Below, in pieces: positions 1 to 7,060 of a DNA stretch of 40,947 nucleotides; position 1 is the stretch's first letter, and the number at the start of each line of letters is the position of its first letter. Both the position numbers and the translations under genes were made by a program. The DNA is taken from contig NZ_KQ434755.1 of assembly GCF_001270745.1 (NCBI RefSeq), positions 340,839-381,785 of the forward strand, given 5' to 3'. This DNA comes from Jiangella muralis. Lineage in GTDB: Bacteria > Actinomycetota > Actinomycetes > Jiangellales > Jiangellaceae. The notes below the pieces were generated by a model. It saw nothing but the letters and a program-made list of their open reading frames with translations. It had not been told where the DNA came from and searched no databases.

Positions 1-1
1 A

Positions 2-1144
2 GACCTCCCCACCACCACCCCGGTCGAGGAGGCGATCGTCCGGTTGCGCGAGTTGCACGCGACCTACCGGGACGAGTACGCCGCCTACTACCAGCGCCAC
101 GCCACGCCCGACAGTCCGGCGATGCGGGGCGCGGACCCGGCGATCGTGCTGATCCCCGGCGTGGGCATGTTCTCCTACGGCCGCGACAAGCAGACGGCGC
201 GGGTGGCCGGCGAGTTCTACCTCAACGCGATCAACGTGATGCGCGGCGCCGAAGCCGTCTCCACCTACCAGCCGATCCCCGAGAGCGAGAAGTTCCGGAT
301 CGAGTACTGGGCCCTCGAAGAAGCCAAACTGGCCCGGATGCCGGCACCGAAACCACTCGCCACCCGGGTCGCGTTCGTCACCGGCGCCGGGTCCGGGATC
401 GGCAAGGCGATCGCGCAGCGCCTCGCAGCCGCGGGCGCCTGCGTCATCGTGGCCGACCTCAACACCGAGAACGCCGTCTCGGTCGCCGAAGGGATCGGCA
501 ACCCCGACGTGGCGGTGCCGGTCACGGTGGACGTCACCAGCGAGGAACAGATCACCGCCGCGTTCGAACAGGCCGTGCTGGCGTTCGGCGGGGTCGACCT
601 GGTCGTCAACAACGCCGGCCTGTCCATCTCCAAACCGCTGCTGGACACCACAGCGGCGGATTGGGACCTGCAGCACGACGTGATGGCCCGCGGCTCCTTC
701 CTCGTGTCCCGCGAAGCCGCCCGCATCATGACCACCCAGCGCATGGGCGGGGACATCGTGTACATCGCGTCCAAGAACGGCGTCTACGCCGGGCCGAACA
801 ACATCGCCTATGGCGCCACCAAAGCCGACCAGGCCCACCAGGTCCGCCTCCTCGCCGCCGAACTCGGTGAGCACGGCATCCGCGTCAACGGCATCAACCC
901 CGACGGCGTCGTCCACGGCTCCGGCATCTTCGCCACCGGCTGGGGCGCCCAACGCGCCGCCGTCTACGGTGTGCCGGAAGACCAGCTCGGCGCGTTCTAC
1001 GCCCAACGCACCCTCCTCAAACGCGAAGTCCTCCCCGAACACGTCGCCAACGCCGTCCACGCCCTCACCGCCGGCGACCTCTCCCACACCACCGGCCTGC
1101 ACATCCCCGTCGACGCCGGCGTCGCCGCCGCCTTCCTCCGATGA
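2..1144 (+). CDS. Bifunctional rhamnulose-1-phosphate aldolase/short-chain dehydrogenase, 5' end cut by window
   Basis: The frame is open from the first bases of the window, so this is the C-terminal part of a longer protein; a TTG at 44 is probably internal. The first ~110 residues match the end of the class II aldolase half (IPGVGMFSYGRDKQTARVAGEFY). They run into a complete SDR domain with the cofactor motif TGAGSGIG, NNAG, an active-site Ser in YIASKN and the YGATK (YxxxK) pair. Fusions of this kind (RhaEW-type) cleave L-rhamnulose-1-phosphate to DHAP and L-lactaldehyde and oxidise the aldehyde. It overlaps the next gene by ATGA at 1141-1144, so the two are translationally coupled. The domain call is firm; the exact substrate is inferred from the family. 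Confidence 0.88.
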   Translation, partial: DLPTTTPVEEAIVRLRELHATYRDEYAAYYQRHATPDSPAMRGADPAIVLIPGVGMFSYGRDKQTARVAGEFYLNAINVMRGAEAVSTYQPIPESEKFRIEYWALEEAKLARMPAPKPLATRVAFVTGAGSGIGKAIAQRLAAAGACVIVADLNTENAVSVAEGIGNPDVAVPVTVDVTSEEQITAAFEQAVLAFGGVDLVVNNAGLSISKPLLDTTAADWDLQHDVMARGSFLVSREAARIMTTQRMGGDIVYIASKNGVYAGPNNIAYGATKADQAHQVRLLAAELGEHGIRVNGINPDGVVHGSGIFATGWGAQRAAVYGVPEDQLGAFYAQRTLLKREVLPEHVANAVHALTAGDLSHTTGLHIPVDAGVAAAFLR

Positions 1145-2334
1145 ACGGCGACCGCATCGTCGCCGTCCGCACCTACCTCGACGAGGAGCGGCCGCCGCCG
1201 CAGCAGGAGGTGCCCAGCGACCCGCCGGTGCACTGGCTCCAGGGCAAGGTCGCCAACCCGATGACGAAGTACGCGGAGTTCCGGAACAACCGGTCGGCCG
1301 CGATCGGGCCGCTGGCGAACGAGCGCGTCCTCGTCGAGGTCGAGAGCGCCGACGGCAACGTCGGCTACGCCACCACGTCCGGCGGCCTGCCGACGGCGGC
1401 CATCGTCGAGCACCACCTCGCGTACCTGGTGGTGGGGGAGCACGCGTCCGCGCACAGCCGCATCTGGGACCGGATGTTCAACAGCACCCTGCTCTACGGC
1501 CGCAAGGGCCTCGTGCTGCACGCGATCTCCGCCGTGGACATCGCGATCTGGGACCTGCACGGCCGGATCACCGGGCTGCCGGTGCACGCCCTGCTCGGCG
1601 GCAAGATCCGCGACGCGGTCCGCGTCTACGCCACCGGCCCGGAGCCGTCCACCGCCCGCGACCTCGGCTTCGCCGGCGCCAAGCTGCCGCTGACCTACGC
1701 GCCGTGCGAGGGCGAGGCCGGGTTCCGGGCCAACGTCGAGATCGCCGCGCAGGCGCGTGCGGCGCTGCCCGCCGACTTCCCGATCATGTACGACTGCTGG
1801 ATGTCACTCGACGTCGACTACGCCGCCCGGCTGGCGCACGCGGTGGCCGAGCTCGGCGTCGCGTGGATCGAGGAGCCGCTGCCGCCGGACGACTACGCCG
1901 GGCTGCGCCGGCTGCGCGACCGGATGCCGCCGGCGATGCGGCTCGCGACCGGCGAGCACGAGTACACCGCCAAGGGCTTCCGGCTGCTCTGCGAGGCCGG
2001 CGTCGACGTCGTCCAGCCGGACCCGGCCTGGTGCGGTGGCCTGACCGAGCTGCTGCAGATCTCGGCGGTCGCCCAGGCCTTCGGCGTCACGGTGATCCCG
2101 CACGTCGGCGGGATGCCGGCGTACCACTACGTCGCCACCAGGCCGGACGGCGACCTCGCCGAGTTCCCGGTGCTGTCCCACGACGGCGGCACCGTGACCG
2201 GCCAGCACGCACCGTTGTTCTCCGGCGAGGTGCTGCCGGTCGACGGCTGGATCACGCCGAACGACGAGCCCGGGTTCGGGCTCACCCTCGACGCTGCTGC
2301 GCCGTTGCGGCGAGCCCTGCCCGCACCCGGATGA
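1141..2334 (+). CDS. rhmD: L-rhamnonate dehydratase-like enolase superfamily enzyme
   Basis: This 397-residue mandelate racemase/muconate lactonizing enzyme-like protein carries the L-rhamnonate dehydratase signatures: YDCWMSLD, WIEEPLPPDDY, ATGEHEYT, QPDPAWCGG and PHVGG. The metal ligands would be D218, E244 and E272, and the D294/H321 dyad would be the general base; their spacing is the same as in E. coli RhmD. The enzyme would dehydrate L-rhamnonate (or a related 6-deoxy aldonate) to the 2-keto-3-deoxy acid. It begins inside the stop of the aldolase/dehydrogenase gene. Dehydratase and phospho-aldolase belong to different rhamnose routes, which makes the pairing odd. The 3' end overlaps the convergent VanZ-like gene by 53 bp. 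Confidence 0.85.
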   Translation: MNGDRIVAVRTYLDEERPPPQQEVPSDPPVHWLQGKVANPMTKYAEFRNNRSAAIGPLANERVLVEVESADGNVGYATTSGGLPTAAIVEHHLAYLVVGEHASAHSRIWDRMFNSTLLYGRKGLVLHAISAVDIAIWDLHGRITGLPVHALLGGKIRDAVRVYATGPEPSTARDLGFAGAKLPLTYAPCEGEAGFRANVEIAAQARAALPADFPIMYDCWMSLDVDYAARLAHAVAELGVAWIEEPLPPDDYAGLRRLRDRMPPAMRLATGEHEYTAKGFRLLCEAGVDVVQPDPAWCGGLTELLQISAVAQAFGVTVIPHVGGMPAYHYVATRPDGDLAEFPVLSHDGGTVTGQHAPLFSGEVLPVDGWITPNDEPGFGLTLDAAAPLRRALPAPG

Positions 2335-2794
2335 TCGACCACGCGAGCAGCGCACCGGCCACCGCGCCGATGGTGTTCATCTCCCAGTCCGTCGTGTCGC
2401 AGGCCCGGCCGATGGCGGGGACCAGCGCCTGAACCGTCTCGATCAGCAGCGAGCCGGCCGACGCCGCCGCGGCGACCAGCACCGGCCGCCGGGTCAGCAG
2501 GGTGGCGAGGAACGCGACGGGCAGCAGCAGGGCGATGTTCGCCAGCGTCTCGACGCCGCCCAGCGAGGGCCAGGCGAACTGGACGGTACAGGTCCGCTCG
2601 GGTTGCGCGCCGCCCGGCGACAGCGTCAGCAGCAGCGCCGCGAGCACCGCCGCCGCGGCCAGCCAGCGGGTGACCCGCCGGCCGCGGTCGCCGCTGCGGA
2701 GCAGGACGGCGCCCAGCAGCAGGCAGCCGGCCAGCAGGAGGACGAAGACGATCGGCACCGCCCACGCGTGCTCCACCAGGAACGTCGAGATCAC
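2282..2794 (-). CDS. VanZ-like family membrane protein
   Basis: A 170-residue protein starting at GTG 2794, the only sensible start before the first membrane segment. It has about four hydrophobic helices: near residues 8-30, 40-58, 85-102 and a C-terminal pair. The conserved VanZ pattern is visible: a W-P-rich segment followed by GGVETLANIALLLP, then LIETVQALVPAIGRACDTTDWEMNTIGAVAGA, with the family's D-x(n)-N-x-x-G motif. VanZ itself gives low-level teicoplanin resistance, but most actinobacterial members have no known function, so only the fold is claimed. The last 53 bp overlap the end of the dehydratase gene on the other strand. Confidence 0.72.
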   Translation of the reverse strand: MISTFLVEHAWAVPIVFVLLLAGCLLLGAVLLRSGDRGRRVTRWLAAAAVLAALLLTLSPGGAQPERTCTVQFAWPSLGGVETLANIALLLPVAFLATLLTRRPVLVAAAASAGSLLIETVQALVPAIGRACDTTDWEMNTIGAVAGALLAWSIIRVRAGLAATAQQRRG

Positions 2795-2852
2795 GCTGCG
2801 GAGTATGCCCGACGCCACCCAGCGGACTCCGCCGTTCGTGACATCGGACGTC

Positions 2853-2915
2853 GGACTCTGTCGGTGCCCGCCCGTAGGGTGGGCACCCTCCCTAGAGGGG
2901 CGGGTCATGCCTACC
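2853..2915 (+). repeat. Palindrome-rich repeat, intergenic copy A
   Basis: Positions 2859-2884 are identical, base for base, to the reverse complement of 19286-19311 (26 bp). Similarity continues on both sides: GGAC plus two variable bases in front, and AGGGG..TC..TGCCTACC behind. The whole unit is 63 bp here and 62 bp in the other copy. It contains a GTAGG/CCTAC inverted pair and a CCC-TAGA-GGG inner pair. No transposase or target duplication is visible, so it behaves like a small dispersed palindromic repeat. Confidence 0.7.
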
Positions 2916-3029
2916 CGCAACGCAACGCGACGCTTGCGCAACGCCGTCGTTGGACGCGCGCCGCTTCCGCACCTCGTCGCCGGGCCTCGGTCAGCTGTTC
3001 GGCGACGTGCCCCGCTCCCCGCGCCATGA

Positions 3030-3073
3030 TCATCAACCTTCTGTGCTGCTATCACGACGCAAAAGGTTGATGA
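3030..3073. terminator. Hairpin downstream of the TNT-domain gene, possible terminator or dispersed repeat
   Basis: Perfect 11 bp arms TCATCAACCTT (3030-3040) and AAGGTTGATGA (3063-3073) enclose a 22-base loop, 26 bp beyond the minus-strand stop at 3100. There is no T-run, so termination is uncertain. The low-GC arms stand out from the surroundings and could equally be an intergenic repeat. Confidence 0.45.
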
Positions 3074-3099
3074 AATCCGCCGGCGGCCGGCGGTGGGCC

Positions 3100-4881
3100 T
3101 CAGCGGGCGGTGAGGCTGCCGTCGGCGAGGTGGCCGGCGACCGAACGGGGCAGCAGGTAGGCGGGGCCGCCGCCGGGCTGCTCGTGCCAGGGCACGGTGT
3201 TCCCGGTGAGGACGCGCAGCTCCCGCTCGACGCGGTAGTGGTGCGGCCCCTTCTGCTCGCGCTCCGGGCGCAGCGACATGGCGCTGAACGCCGTCCCGGC
3301 CGCGAACGTCAGGTTGCCGCTGTCGGCGCCGTAGCGGACCAGCTCCCGCCCGGGCATCAGCACCGCGATGCGCTTCTCGGCGAGCAGGGTCAGCGGCGGC
3401 TCGCCGGGCAGCGGCTGGACCGGCCAGTCGTTCAGAGCCGCGGCCGTGTTCCGGTCCTTGGCCCCGCCGCGCAGCCGCGACGGGATGAGCGTCAGATGGC
3501 CGAGCAGGTACGCGCCGGCGTCCCAGAGCTGGGTGAACCGCTTCGGGTCGCGGGCCCGGCCGCGCTCGTAGAACGCGACCTGCCACTCGTCGCCGGCCCG
3601 TTCGAGGCAGGCGGCGCCCTCCTCGGCGTCGAGCAGCCGGTAGGCGAGCGGCAGCACGCCCGCCTCGCCCAGCTGCCGCTCGATGATCTCGAGGACGCGG
3701 CGGTCGCGGTCGGAGAGCGCCGGCGCGGGCGGCGCCGACGGCGGCTCGCCGGTGAGCGCGAGGTAGGCGGCGGCCCGGGTCTCCTGATCGACCGGTGGCA
3801 CCGCGAACCCGTTGCGGCGGACGTGCTCGACGAGGTCGGGCTCGGGCGAGATGGCGTGCTTGGTGAAGGTGTGCGGGACCGACGCGGTCCAGAGCCAGAC
3901 GCCGTCGGTGTGGTGGCCGGCCGGCACGTCCCGCGCGCCGCCGGGGTCGAACGGGTCCGGCTCGAAGCCGCGCCCGGCGACGATCACCGGCGCCTGCTCG
4001 AGGTAGTCCAACAGCGGCTGCCGCTCCTCGTCGCTGACCGCCGGCCGCTCGGCCACGGGGCGGCCGATCTCGTCGCGGTAGTCGAAGAGGCGGGCCCGCC
4101 GGAACCGGCCCGCGACCTCGGCCGCCTGGCGTGCGGCCGGCAGCGCGGCCGTCATCCAGTCCGGGACGCGATCGGCCGTGCGCGGGAACCGCTCCAGCTC
4201 GTCGAGCACGTCCCAGCGCGACGGCGCCCGGTGCCAGCGGGGCTCGTCGCGATAGTCGATGGACAGCCGGATCGGGTACTCGACGACGGTGCTGGCCGCC
4301 GTCCACGTGCCGGCGCCGTCCGCGTACATGCCTGCACGCAGGCGCCGGTAGAACGGCGCGACCTCGGCCGGGGGCTGCCACTCCCGCAGCTGCCCGTCGA
4401 TGCCGAGGACGTGGCCGATCACCTCCTCGTGCGAGCCGGCCGCGTTGTACATGACCCGGATCTGGTCGCGGTCGGCCGGCGCCCGCTGCACCAGCAGGTC
4501 GGCGATCGCGCGGTGCAGTTCGCGCTGCTCCTCGACGGCGGTGCGCCCAGAGCCGGCCGGGACCGGCGGATTGTAGTGGTAGAAGACCTGGAACGCGCTC
4601 GGCGGGTCCATCGTGTACCGGGCCGCGCGCCAGACGCCGCGTTGCTCGTCACGCATCACCTCGCGCAGCTCCGCGAACGCCGTGGCGAGCTGCTCGGGCG
4701 GCGCGACCGGCGCGTCGGAGCCGTCGGCCATGATCACGGTGAGGCCGACGTCCTGCATGCCGTCACCGACGGTGGCGATGAGGTCCAGTCGGCGCCACCC
4801 GGGCGGCGCCGCGGCCAGCAACGTGCCGCCGATCTGCTGCAGCAGCTCGTCGTAGCGCTGCTGCCGGGCTGGGTCGGACAT
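3100..4881 (-). CDS. TNT-domain (NAD+ glycohydrolase-type) protein with YezG-like N-terminal region
   Basis: A 593-residue protein with no signal peptide or membrane segment. The last ~95 residues match the tuberculosis necrotizing toxin (TNT) fold: GRELVRYGADSG, then GTAFSAMSLRPE, then HHYRVERELRVLTG, and the hallmark WHEQPGGG followed by a PRSVAGHLADGSL tail. Gln568 lines up with the Gln of the toxin's GQPGGG motif, which is essential for NAD+ hydrolysis. The N-terminal ~220 residues contain two blocks that look like YezG/DUF600 immunity-type domains (around 5-100 and 105-225), with a third weaker block near 385-470. NCBI-style annotation would be 'glycohydrolase toxin TNT-related protein'. 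It lies 19 bp downstream of a one-TM membrane protein gene on the same strand. The TNT call is good; activity, export and target are unknown. Confidence 0.75.
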   Translation of the reverse strand: MSDPARQQRYDELLQQIGGTLLAAAPPGWRRLDLIATVGDGMQDVGLTVIMADGSDAPVAPPEQLATAFAELREVMRDEQRGVWRAARYTMDPPSAFQVFYHYNPPVPAGSGRTAVEEQRELHRAIADLLVQRAPADRDQIRVMYNAAGSHEEVIGHVLGIDGQLREWQPPAEVAPFYRRLRAGMYADGAGTWTAASTVVEYPIRLSIDYRDEPRWHRAPSRWDVLDELERFPRTADRVPDWMTAALPAARQAAEVAGRFRRARLFDYRDEIGRPVAERPAVSDEERQPLLDYLEQAPVIVAGRGFEPDPFDPGGARDVPAGHHTDGVWLWTASVPHTFTKHAISPEPDLVEHVRRNGFAVPPVDQETRAAAYLALTGEPPSAPPAPALSDRDRRVLEIIERQLGEAGVLPLAYRLLDAEEGAACLERAGDEWQVAFYERGRARDPKRFTQLWDAGAYLLGHLTLIPSRLRGGAKDRNTAAALNDWPVQPLPGEPPLTLLAEKRIAVLMPGRELVRYGADSGNLTFAAGTAFSAMSLRPEREQKGPHHYRVERELRVLTGNTVPWHEQPGGGPAYLLPRSVAGHLADGSLTAR

Positions 4882-4900
4882 GGGTGGTCTCCCGGTGTCG

Positions 4901-5596
4901 TCAGGCGAGAGTGGTCCAGGGCACGCGGTGCCGCAGGTCGGTCATCAGGTCCGCGAGCGCCATCGCGCCCTCCGGTGTGAGCGGACCCGGCAGCACCGCC
5001 ATCAGCTCGGCCGGCTCGAACACGACGATCGCGGCGGCGGCGCGGGGGTCGGCGGCCAGCCAGGTGGTCAGCGGCGGGCGCAGCACGAGCCGGGCGAAGT
5101 CCGGTGCTCCGGTGCTCACGTGGAAGACGTCGTCGAACCGCGGGTCGCCCACCTCGACATCGCGCCGGAACGCCGTCGCCCACGACAGTCGTCGCGGTGC
5201 CAGGCGCAGCTCCGGGCCGGGCACCGGGCGCGGCACCAGCAGCACCGTGTACTCAGGTGTCCGGGTCGACACCTCGAACGTCTCCGCGTGCTGCCGCGGC
5301 GGCGGGCGGCGCACCTGGAACGCCTGGAACGGCACGTCGCGCATGGTCCCGTCGAGGTGGAAATCCACGTAGACCAGCGGGTCGCCGATGATGTCGTTGA
5401 TGCTCGGCGCCCGGGCCGGCAGGTTCGGTTCGGTCCGGCCGAACCGCATGCCGTTGACGGCGGCGAAGTCGGCCATGACGGCCGCCGTGGCCGCCAGCCG
5501 CCGCCGCTTGCGCAGCCGGATCGGGACCAGGATCGCCAGCGCGATCAGGAACGCGACGAGCACCAGCAGCAGCGCGACCGCCCCACCGGTGCTCAT
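4901..5596 (-). CDS. Single-pass membrane protein of unknown function
   Basis: A 231-residue protein with one N-terminal membrane helix (about residues 5-27), then a basic stop-transfer stretch (RLRKRRRL) and a soluble ~200-residue domain. That domain has the alternating pattern DPLVYVDFHLDGT ... FEVSTRTPEYTVLLVPRP ... VGDPRFDDVFHVSTGAPDFARLVL. The 'DPRFDDVFHVSTG...A' segment recalls DUF3137-type conserved proteins, but I cannot assign it with certainty. It is the first gene of a probable two-gene unit with the TNT-domain protein (19 bp gap) and could be its membrane partner, although nothing marks it as an immunity factor. Confidence 0.65.
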   Translation of the reverse strand: MSTGGAVALLLVLVAFLIALAILVPIRLRKRRRLAATAAVMADFAAVNGMRFGRTEPNLPARAPSINDIIGDPLVYVDFHLDGTMRDVPFQAFQVRRPPPRQHAETFEVSTRTPEYTVLLVPRPVPGPELRLAPRRLSWATAFRRDVEVGDPRFDDVFHVSTGAPDFARLVLRPPLTTWLAADPRAAAAIVVFEPAELMAVLPGPLTPEGAMALADLMTDLRHRVPWTTLA

Positions 5597-5655
5597 CGGC
5601 CCGCCGCCGAGGGCATCGCGACGGCGGCGGGCTGCAGGACGAGCACCCGGTCACT

Positions 5656-6750
5656 CTAGGGTGCGTGCGCCTCCTGGTAGGCGCGGCGCGCCTCGGGTGA
5701 ACTGTGGTGGTGGGTCAGCTCGTGCGCCTCGGGCGGCGTGACGCCGTCGTAGGCGGGGTGGACGTGCACGCTGACGTCGTTGAGGTGCGGGATGGTGTGC
5801 AGCAGCTCGTGGTGCGCCTCCTCGGCCAGCTGGTGCCCGTCGGCGACGGTGAGCGTGGCGTCGACGCCGAGCGTGACCTGCGCCTCGAGGCGGTGGCCGC
5901 TCCAGCGGGCGCGGATCGCGTCGACGTACTGGACGCCGGGGACGCGGGCGGCGACCCGGTGGATGTCGTCGACCAGGCCGGGCTCGACGCCGTCCATGAG
6001 GCGGCGGATGACCGACTTGCACGACTCGACCAGGATCCACAGGATCGCGACCGCGATGAGCAGCCCGATGATCGCGTCGGCCTGGCGGAAGCCGAGCCAG
6101 ACGCCGACGACGCCGAGCACGACGGCGATGGAGGTGAAGCCGTCGGCGCGGGCGTGGTTGCCCTCGGCGATGAGGGCGGCCGAGCCGATCTTGCGGCCGA
6201 TGCGGATGCGGTAGATCGCCACCAGCTCGTTGCCGAGCGCGCCGACGATGCCCGCGGCGAACACCCAGCCGAGGTTCGTCAGCTCGCGCGGGTTCACCAG
6301 CGCGTCGACGGACTCCCAGATGATCAGGGCGGCGGACAGCGCGATGACGGCGGCGATGAGCAGCCCGACCAGGTCCTCGGCGCGGCGGTAGCCGAACGGG
6401 TACCGCTTGGTGGGGGCGCGCCGGCCCAGCCGGAACGCGATCACCAGCGGGATGGTGGTGACGAGGTGGCCGAGGTTGTGCAGGGTGTCGGCGAGCAGCG
6501 CGATCGACCCGCTGATGGCGACGATGACGATCTGCAAGACAGCGGTGGCGCCCATGCCGCCGAGACCGATCCAGGCGGCGCGGATGCCCTCGCTGCTGGC
6601 CTCCTCGGCGGTCTGGATGGCCTCGGTGTGGTCGTGCGCGTGCGGCTTGAACAGGTGGGTGACGCGGTCGCGCAGGCGGACCCCGTCGTGCCCGTGGCCA
6701 TGTCCGTGCCCGTGACCGTGCGCATGTCCGTGGCCGTGCTCGTCGTTCAT
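5656..6750 (-). CDS. Cation diffusion facilitator, zinc-type efflux transporter
   Basis: A 364-residue CDF protein. The chosen ATG at 6750 has a GGGGAG ribosome site about 12 bases upstream; the frame is open further up but without a better start. The N-terminus is a His-Gly/Ala repeat (residues 5-22), a common metal-sensing or binding tail. Six membrane helices follow, with SIALLADTLHNLGH in TM2 and EGNHARADGFTS in TM5. The last ~90 residues form the cytoplasmic ferredoxin-like domain ending in a second His-rich stretch. TM5 keeps the HxxxD metal pair, while TM2 has HNLGH, with His where this subfamily normally has Asp. An operator-like palindrome lies at 6778-6817, directly upstream. Confidence 0.9.
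   Translation of the reverse strand: MNDEHGHGHAHGHGHGHGHGHDGVRLRDRVTHLFKPHAHDHTEAIQTAEEASSEGIRAAWIGLGGMGATAVLQIVIVAISGSIALLADTLHNLGHLVTTIPLVIAFRLGRRAPTKRYPFGYRRAEDLVGLLIAAVIALSAALIIWESVDALVNPRELTNLGWVFAAGIVGALGNELVAIYRIRIGRKIGSAALIAEGNHARADGFTSIAVVLGVVGVWLGFRQADAIIGLLIAVAILWILVESCKSVIRRLMDGVEPGLVDDIHRVAARVPGVQYVDAIRARWSGHRLEAQVTLGVDATLTVADGHQLAEEAHHELLHTIPHLNDVSVHVHPAYDGVTPPEAHELTHHHSSPEARRAYQEAHAP
6685..6738 (-). repeat. Hexamer-like tandem repeat coding for the His-Gly tail of the CDF transporter
   Basis: The first codons of the transporter consist of imperfect 6-base units (CAC/CAT plus GGC/GGA/GCG) giving alternating His and Gly/Ala. Such tracts easily gain or lose units, so repeat number may vary between strains. 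Confidence 0.6.
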
Positions 6751-6777
6751 CTCTGCGGCGCTCCCCACGAGTGGACG

Positions 6778-6817
6778 CTGTGATACATCACAGCGAACGC
6801 TATCTGAAACATCACAG
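6778..6817. promoter_or_regulatory. Candidate operator upstream of the CDF transporter
   Basis: CTGTGATACATCACAG (6778-6793) has perfect 7 bp arms around AC, and a related half-palindrome TGAAACATCACA follows at 6805-6816. The pair starts 27 bases upstream of the transporter ATG. The same arrangement (GTGATGCATCAC, then TGACACATCACA 24 bp on) occurs between the GntR gene and the second ABC operon at 18131-18166. Both look like binding sites for similar, possibly FCD-GntR-type, repressors; the regulator here is unknown. Confidence 0.5.
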
Positions 6818-6882
6818 TCCCGGAAGATGCTGAGCCGAACCAGCTTCACTTGGTCCGAAACTCCGGCACGTGAACCGAGTTC

Positions 6883-6954
6883 GATCGATGTGAGAACGCT
6901 GTCGTGTCCGCGACAGTGATGCCGCGTCGTTTCCGCAGCGATCTCACATCGATC
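6883..6954. repeat. Inverted repeat, 13 bp perfect arms with inner hairpin
   Basis: GATCGATGTGAGA (6883-6895) and its exact reverse complement TCTCACATCGATC (6942-6954) are separated by 46 bp. Inside that gap CTGTCG (6899-6904) pairs with CGACAG (6911-6916). The nested layout resembles an RNA fold or a small palindromic element rather than a simple operator. Confidence 0.55.
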
Positions 6955-7008
6955 CCCGCATCGTTTGGCCGCGACGACTGTGCGCCCGCCTCGGCGCGCC
7001 ACTGGGTG

Positions 7009-7060
7009 GGATCACTGTGCGTGCCGGGTGGCGTTGCTGTTGCCAGGGGAACAGTGATCC
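7009..7060. repeat. Inverted repeat, 10 bp perfect arms
   Basis: GGATCACTGT (7009-7018) pairs with ACAGTGATCC (7051-7060) across 32 bp. Pairing continues outward imperfectly (GGGTG on the left with CACCC on the right, one base out of register). No gene starts within 100 bp on either strand, so its role is open. Confidence 0.5.

Larger units (their letters stand above)
2795..3099. other. 305 bp gene-free stretch with a repeat element and a hairpin
   Basis: This lies between the start of the VanZ-like gene and the end of the TNT-domain gene. It holds one copy of a 62-63 bp repeat (2853-2915) whose second copy sits inside the ABC ATPase gene at 19256-19317, and a hairpin with 11 bp arms (3030-3073). 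The remainder (2916-3029) is GC-rich with no convincing ribosome-binding site or coding frame. I see no gene here. Confidence 0.6.

Noticed and set aside
4902..5596. Long open frames opposite the TNT-neighbour gene and many other genes
   Set aside because: At this GC content stops are rare in several frames. The opposite frames have Arg/Pro/Gly-rich or Ala/Val-repetitive composition, no ribosome site and no family features.
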